The notes beneath the pieces are model-generated. The model was not told where the DNA came from. It was given only the letters and a program-made list of their open reading frames with translations, and did no database searches. The position numbers and the translations under genes are program-made. 64,000 nt of DNA from Oscillospiraceae bacterium (GTDB taxonomy: Bacteria; Bacillota; Clostridia; Oscillospirales; Ruminococcaceae), in NCBI GenBank assembly GCA_017545185.1, contig JAFWQJ010000052.1:124001-188000 (forward strand). The letters run 5' to 3'. This document shows, one piece after another, positions 61,274-64,000 of this stretch (its first letter is position 1; each line of letters opens with the position of its first letter).

Positions 61274-62962
61274 ATGAAACATACCAAACAACACGGGATT
61301 CTGCTGGCAGCTTGTATGCTGGCGGCAAGCTGCATGGCACCGTTTTCCGTACTTGCGGAGCAGCTTCCGGGCTGTCTGCCGTGGGGCGATGCGGACTGCA
61401 GCGGGAAAGTTGATGTGGCGGATGCGGTGCTGGTCGCAAGATTCTGTGCGGAGGATGCTTTGGCTACCATCACCGATACCGGAAGGGCAAACGCCGACGT
61501 CAACGGTGACAGAAACCTGGATTCTGCGGATATGCAGGAGATCTTGGAATATATTGCCAAGAAGCGCACGGCGTTTTCCGGTGCTGCGGCGCAGCAGCCC
61601 GCGGAAAAGCTGACGAAAACCGAGAACCTCATGGACGGCCTGACACGCTCGGCGCAGAGCGGCAAGCAGGCTGATGATGTGTTCCGGGTAAGTCAGTATG
61701 ATCTGACGGCAAGCCTTCTGAAAGAGGTCAGCAAAAAGGAAGAGCCGGGCAATAATGTCATGATCTCGCCGTTTTCGTTCTCGCAGGCGCTTTCTATGGC
61801 GGCGAACGGCGCAAAGGGCAATACGCTGGATGAGCTCACAAAGCTTCTGGGCGGCGATCTGAGCATGGACGACCTGAATCAGTATTACAGCAGCTATGCC
61901 GGTAATCTGCCGCAGAGCGAAAAGGCCAAGCTCGATATCGCAAACGCGATCTGGTTCATTGACGATGACAATAAGATCAAAGTGCCACAGAACTATCTGC
62001 AGACGACCAAGGACTATTTTGATTCCGATGTGTTCCGTTCGCCGTTCAATCAGCAGACCGTGAACGATATCAACGGCTGGGTCAAGGAAAAGACGCATGA
62101 TATGATCCCGGAGCTCATTGACAGTCTCGATCCGGCGTCGGTCATGATGCTCGTGAACGCGGTTTATTTTGATGCGGAGTGGAAGAAGCCCTATGAGGAC
62201 TTTCAGGTGCATGATCGCTGGTTCTTCCTCAGCGAGGGCGCTGAATATCAGGCGGATTATGAGGAGCTCGGTCCGTATCCGCCCGATGCGTTTCCCTGGA
62301 GCTGGCCGGGTGTTTGGGATGGGTCGCCGTATGATGAGCCGTCCGGGACGGATGTTTCCGAACAGCAGCCCGATGCGCCTTCACAGCCTGCGGAGTCGGA
62401 GAATGGTAAGGCTGTGCGTGTCAAGCTGATGTCCAGTCAGGAAAGCATTTATCTCGAAAACGACTGCATGACCGGCTTCATGCGGCCGTATGCCGGTGAG
62501 GGCTACAGCTTTGTCGGTCTGCTTCCGAAGGAGAACAGCTCCGTACAGGAATGCATCGCGAACATGACAGGGGAGTCCCTGAAGGAACTGCTCGCGAGCA
62601 AGGAACTCTGCGACGTGACTGCGGCGATCCCGAAGTTCAGCTCGGATTACAGCGTCGATCTGATCCCGGTGATGGCTGCACTCGGCGTGAAAGATGCCTT
62701 TGATTCCTCTGCCGCGGACTTCACCGGACTGAATGAGATCCCGCCGACATGGATCAACAAGGTGCTGCAGAAGACCCGCATCGAGGTCGATGAAAAGGGC
62801 ACCAGAGCGGCGGCCGCAACCGGCATCGGCATGGGCGGCGGCGCTATGTTCAAGACAAAGGATGTCATCCTCGATCATCCGTTCATCTATATGATCGTTG
62901 ATAACGAGACGGAGCTTCCGCTGTTCATCGGCTATATGATGAAGCCGGAATGGCAGGAATGA
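61274..62962 (+). CDS. Secreted serpin with N-terminal dockerin
   Basis: The 562-residue protein has a signal peptide, then a dockerin directly at the mature N-terminus (about residues 37-100: DADCSGKVDVAD and DVNGDRNLDSAD loops). The serpin domain follows: NNVMISPFSFSQALSMAANGAKG, LDIANAIWFIDDD, INGWVKEKTHDMIPELI, MMLVNAVYFDAEWKKPY and HPFIYMIVDNETELPLFIG. An unusual insertion rich in Pro, Trp, Asp and Ser (about residues 330-375) interrupts the usual strand after FLSEG. The reactive-loop hinge EKGTRAAAATG (from Glu507) has the small residues needed for loop insertion, so an inhibitory serpin is predicted; a scaffoldin-bound inhibitor would protect the cellulosome from proteases. Confidence 0.92.
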   Translation: MKHTKQHGILLAACMLAASCMAPFSVLAEQLPGCLPWGDADCSGKVDVADAVLVARFCAEDALATITDTGRANADVNGDRNLDSADMQEILEYIAKKRTAFSGAAAQQPAEKLTKTENLMDGLTRSAQSGKQADDVFRVSQYDLTASLLKEVSKKEEPGNNVMISPFSFSQALSMAANGAKGNTLDELTKLLGGDLSMDDLNQYYSSYAGNLPQSEKAKLDIANAIWFIDDDNKIKVPQNYLQTTKDYFDSDVFRSPFNQQTVNDINGWVKEKTHDMIPELIDSLDPASVMMLVNAVYFDAEWKKPYEDFQVHDRWFFLSEGAEYQADYEELGPYPPDAFPWSWPGVWDGSPYDEPSGTDVSEQQPDAPSQPAESENGKAVRVKLMSSQESIYLENDCMTGFMRPYAGEGYSFVGLLPKENSSVQECIANMTGESLKELLASKELCDVTAAIPKFSSDYSVDLIPVMAALGVKDAFDSSAADFTGLNEIPPTWINKVLQKTRIEVDEKGTRAAAATGIGMGGGAMFKTKDVILDHPFIYMIVDNETELPLFIGYMMKPEWQE

Positions 62963-62986
62963 TCCCGGAACAAACTGAATATACGC

Positions 62987-63023
62987 AAAAAGCTGCCGTC
63001 CCTCTGCGGGGCGGCAGCTTCTT
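62987..63023. terminator. Bidirectional terminator between the two serpin genes
   Basis: AAGCTGCCG (62990-62998) pairs with CGGCAGCTT (63012-63020), with A-rich and T-rich flanks serving the convergent genes. Confidence 0.82.
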
Positions 63024-63039
63024 TGTTGATACGGGTGAT

Positions 63040-64000
63040 TTACGGCACCATTGTGATCGGTTTCAGCTGGATCACAACATCGTAGGAGCCGTTTTCGTGC
63101 TTGATTTTGTAGAGATAAGCCTCCGGCAGCTCATAGCCTTCCGGTATCAGGGTATTGTGCACGGTCAGCTCGACGGAATCGGAGCTGCAGAGCATTGCAA
63201 ATGCGCCGGACTTGTCAACCGCCGGATTTTCCTTCAGGCCGAACACCGGGCTGCCGATCGTCGCATTTTCCGGGTCAAATTCTTTGGGTCCGGATTCGAC
63301 GATCATCATATTCTGCTCCGAAAGCGGGATCAGCTCGCGGGTGTACAGGTCAACGACCGTGAAGCGAACCTCATTTTCCTTCAGTTCGCCGAGATACTGC
63401 AGCTTGACTGTGACGTCGTAGGAGCCGTTGTCATGCTTCACCCATGTGAGCGCGTTGTCCGGTACGCGGTAATCAGCCGGAACGGTGTATTCTTCAATGC
63501 GCATTCCGAAGTAATCCGCATTGAAGAAGCCGGCGAAATTATCTTCGATATGGGGATTGGAAGAAATGGCGATGATCGGGCCGGTACTGACGCGGCCGTT
63601 CGGTGTATCGTATTCGATATTGGTTTCGATGCCGAGCGGGGTTCCCTGCGAAGAAAGCTCGATCGGTTTGCCGGTCTTGTCATCGACGACCGTGAAGCGG
63701 ACTTCTCCCGGCTGCAGATCATTCTGCTGCTGCTGCGGTTCTTCCGTCTCACTCTGCGGGTTCTTCACGCTTCCGATAAAGACCGGCAGCTTGGTGCGTT
63801 CGTCAAGGATCATGAAGAGGAACGGGCGGTTGAAGTTCAGCGACGGAACAGACGGGCCGCCGCCCTTCTGGGTCATTTCAATGATCGTGGCCGCTGCGGC
63901 TTCGGTGCCTTTTTCGTTGACGTCGATGCAGGTATTGTGGATCACTCTGCTGATATAGGGGTCGTTGTTGCCGTCAGAATCCACATACATCCGGCCGAAA
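63040..64000 (-). CDS. Serpin C-terminal part with two C-terminal repeat domains (5' end outside window)
   Basis: The frame is open to the window end, so the start and most of the serpin core are missing. The visible N-terminal 75 residues hold the reactive-loop hinge VNEKGTEAAAAT, a Gly/Pro-rich loop (QKGGGPSVPS), and the closing FNRPFLFMILDERTKLPVFIGSV strand. A Gln-rich linker then leads to two repeats of about 105 residues, each starting EVRFTVVD and ending in a KH-(D/E)-NGSYDV-x-(V/I) strand. These repeats match no family I can name and may be beta-sandwich stalk modules. No dockerin is seen in the visible part; it could be N-terminal as in the neighbouring serpin. Confidence 0.85.
   Translation of the reverse strand, partial: FGRMYVDSDGNNDPYISRVIHNTCIDVNEKGTEAAAATIIEMTQKGGGPSVPSLNFNRPFLFMILDERTKLPVFIGSVKNPQSETEEPQQQQNDLQPGEVRFTVVDDKTGKPIELSSQGTPLGIETNIEYDTPNGRVSTGPIIAISSNPHIEDNFAGFFNADYFGMRIEEYTVPADYRVPDNALTWVKHDNGSYDVTVKLQYLGELKENEVRFTVVDLYTRELIPLSEQNMMIVESGPKEFDPENATIGSPVFGLKENPAVDKSGAFAMLCSSDSVELTVHNTLIPEGYELPEAYLYKIKHENGSYDVVIQLKPITMVP

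Overview
The window looks like a chromosomal segment of a cellulosome-forming, hydrogen-evolving gut or rumen Firmicute close to Ruminococcus (Oscillospiraceae). The reasons are: four secreted proteins carry dockerin modules (an LRR protein, a giant subtilase, a GH5 cellulase and a serpin); there is an [FeFe]-hydrogenase maturase (HydF), a two-carboxylate F-type ATP synthase rotor, a norspermidine pathway decarboxylase, and sigma-A promoters that nearly all fit TTGNNN-17-TATAAT. Coding sequence is GC-rich, while promoters and spacers are AT-rich. No phage, IS element, CRISPR array, rRNA or tRNA gene was recognised.

Layout. 1-2.9 kb (+): 3' end of tex, a metallophosphoesterase and an MscS channel. 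3-8.1 kb (-): a secreted peptidoglycan-binding-like protein and a two-gene dehydratase-activase pair. 8.3-11.1 kb (+): an LRR/Cys-repeat dockerin protein. 11.3-15.9 kb (-): an AI-2E-family permease with polyphosphate kinase, and a polysaccharide deacetylase. 16-17.6 kb: a small Pro-rich protein, ribulose-phosphate epimerase, and a MecA-like adaptor. 17.6-21.1 kb (+): a tight four-gene operon of RnfD-, RnfE- and RnfA-like membrane proteins that appear to lack every canonical redox ligand, ending with a membrane-anchored glycosidase-like protein. 21.2-27.6 kb: a 2117-residue dockerin subtilase. 27.8-31.2 kb: cmk and an unusual PlsC acyltransferase fused through an acidic linker and a membrane segment to a degenerate VanY-like domain. 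31.3-32.9 kb: an ECF sigma factor with a putative anti-sigma partner. 33-36.2 kb (-): nspC and fused feoAB, separated by a hairpin that contains the feoAB ribosome-binding site. 36.5-39.7 kb (+): amidase, FkbH-like protein and a small YtxH-like protein. 39.7-43.4 kb (+): RNA modification genes ttcA, tsaD, trmN6-like and rsmI. 43.5-45 kb (-): coaX with an ECF S component behind a structured leader. 45.3-50.1 kb (-): HD hydrolase and a sugar ABC operon with a GH105 hydrolase. 50.2-57.3 kb (+): the complete atpIBEFHAGDC operon. 57.3-64 kb: a membrane protein, dockerin GH5 cellulase, hydF, dockerin serpin, and a convergent second serpin cut by the window end.

Taken together, the window joins housekeeping genes to an extracellular plant-cell-wall programme: cellulase, protease, serpins and an LRR protein for the cellulosome, and pectin-oligosaccharide uptake with intracellular GH105 cleavage. 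Energy conservation is represented by the probable Na+-type ATP synthase and hydrogenase maturation. The observations most worth following are the redox-ligand-less Rnf-like operon, the PlsC-VanY pseudoenzyme fusion, the feoAB RBS-sequestering terminator hairpin, the short promoter-terminator RNA ahead of the atp operon, and several dispersed intergenic repeat families. All calls come from reading sequence and recalled family motifs; no database search was run.
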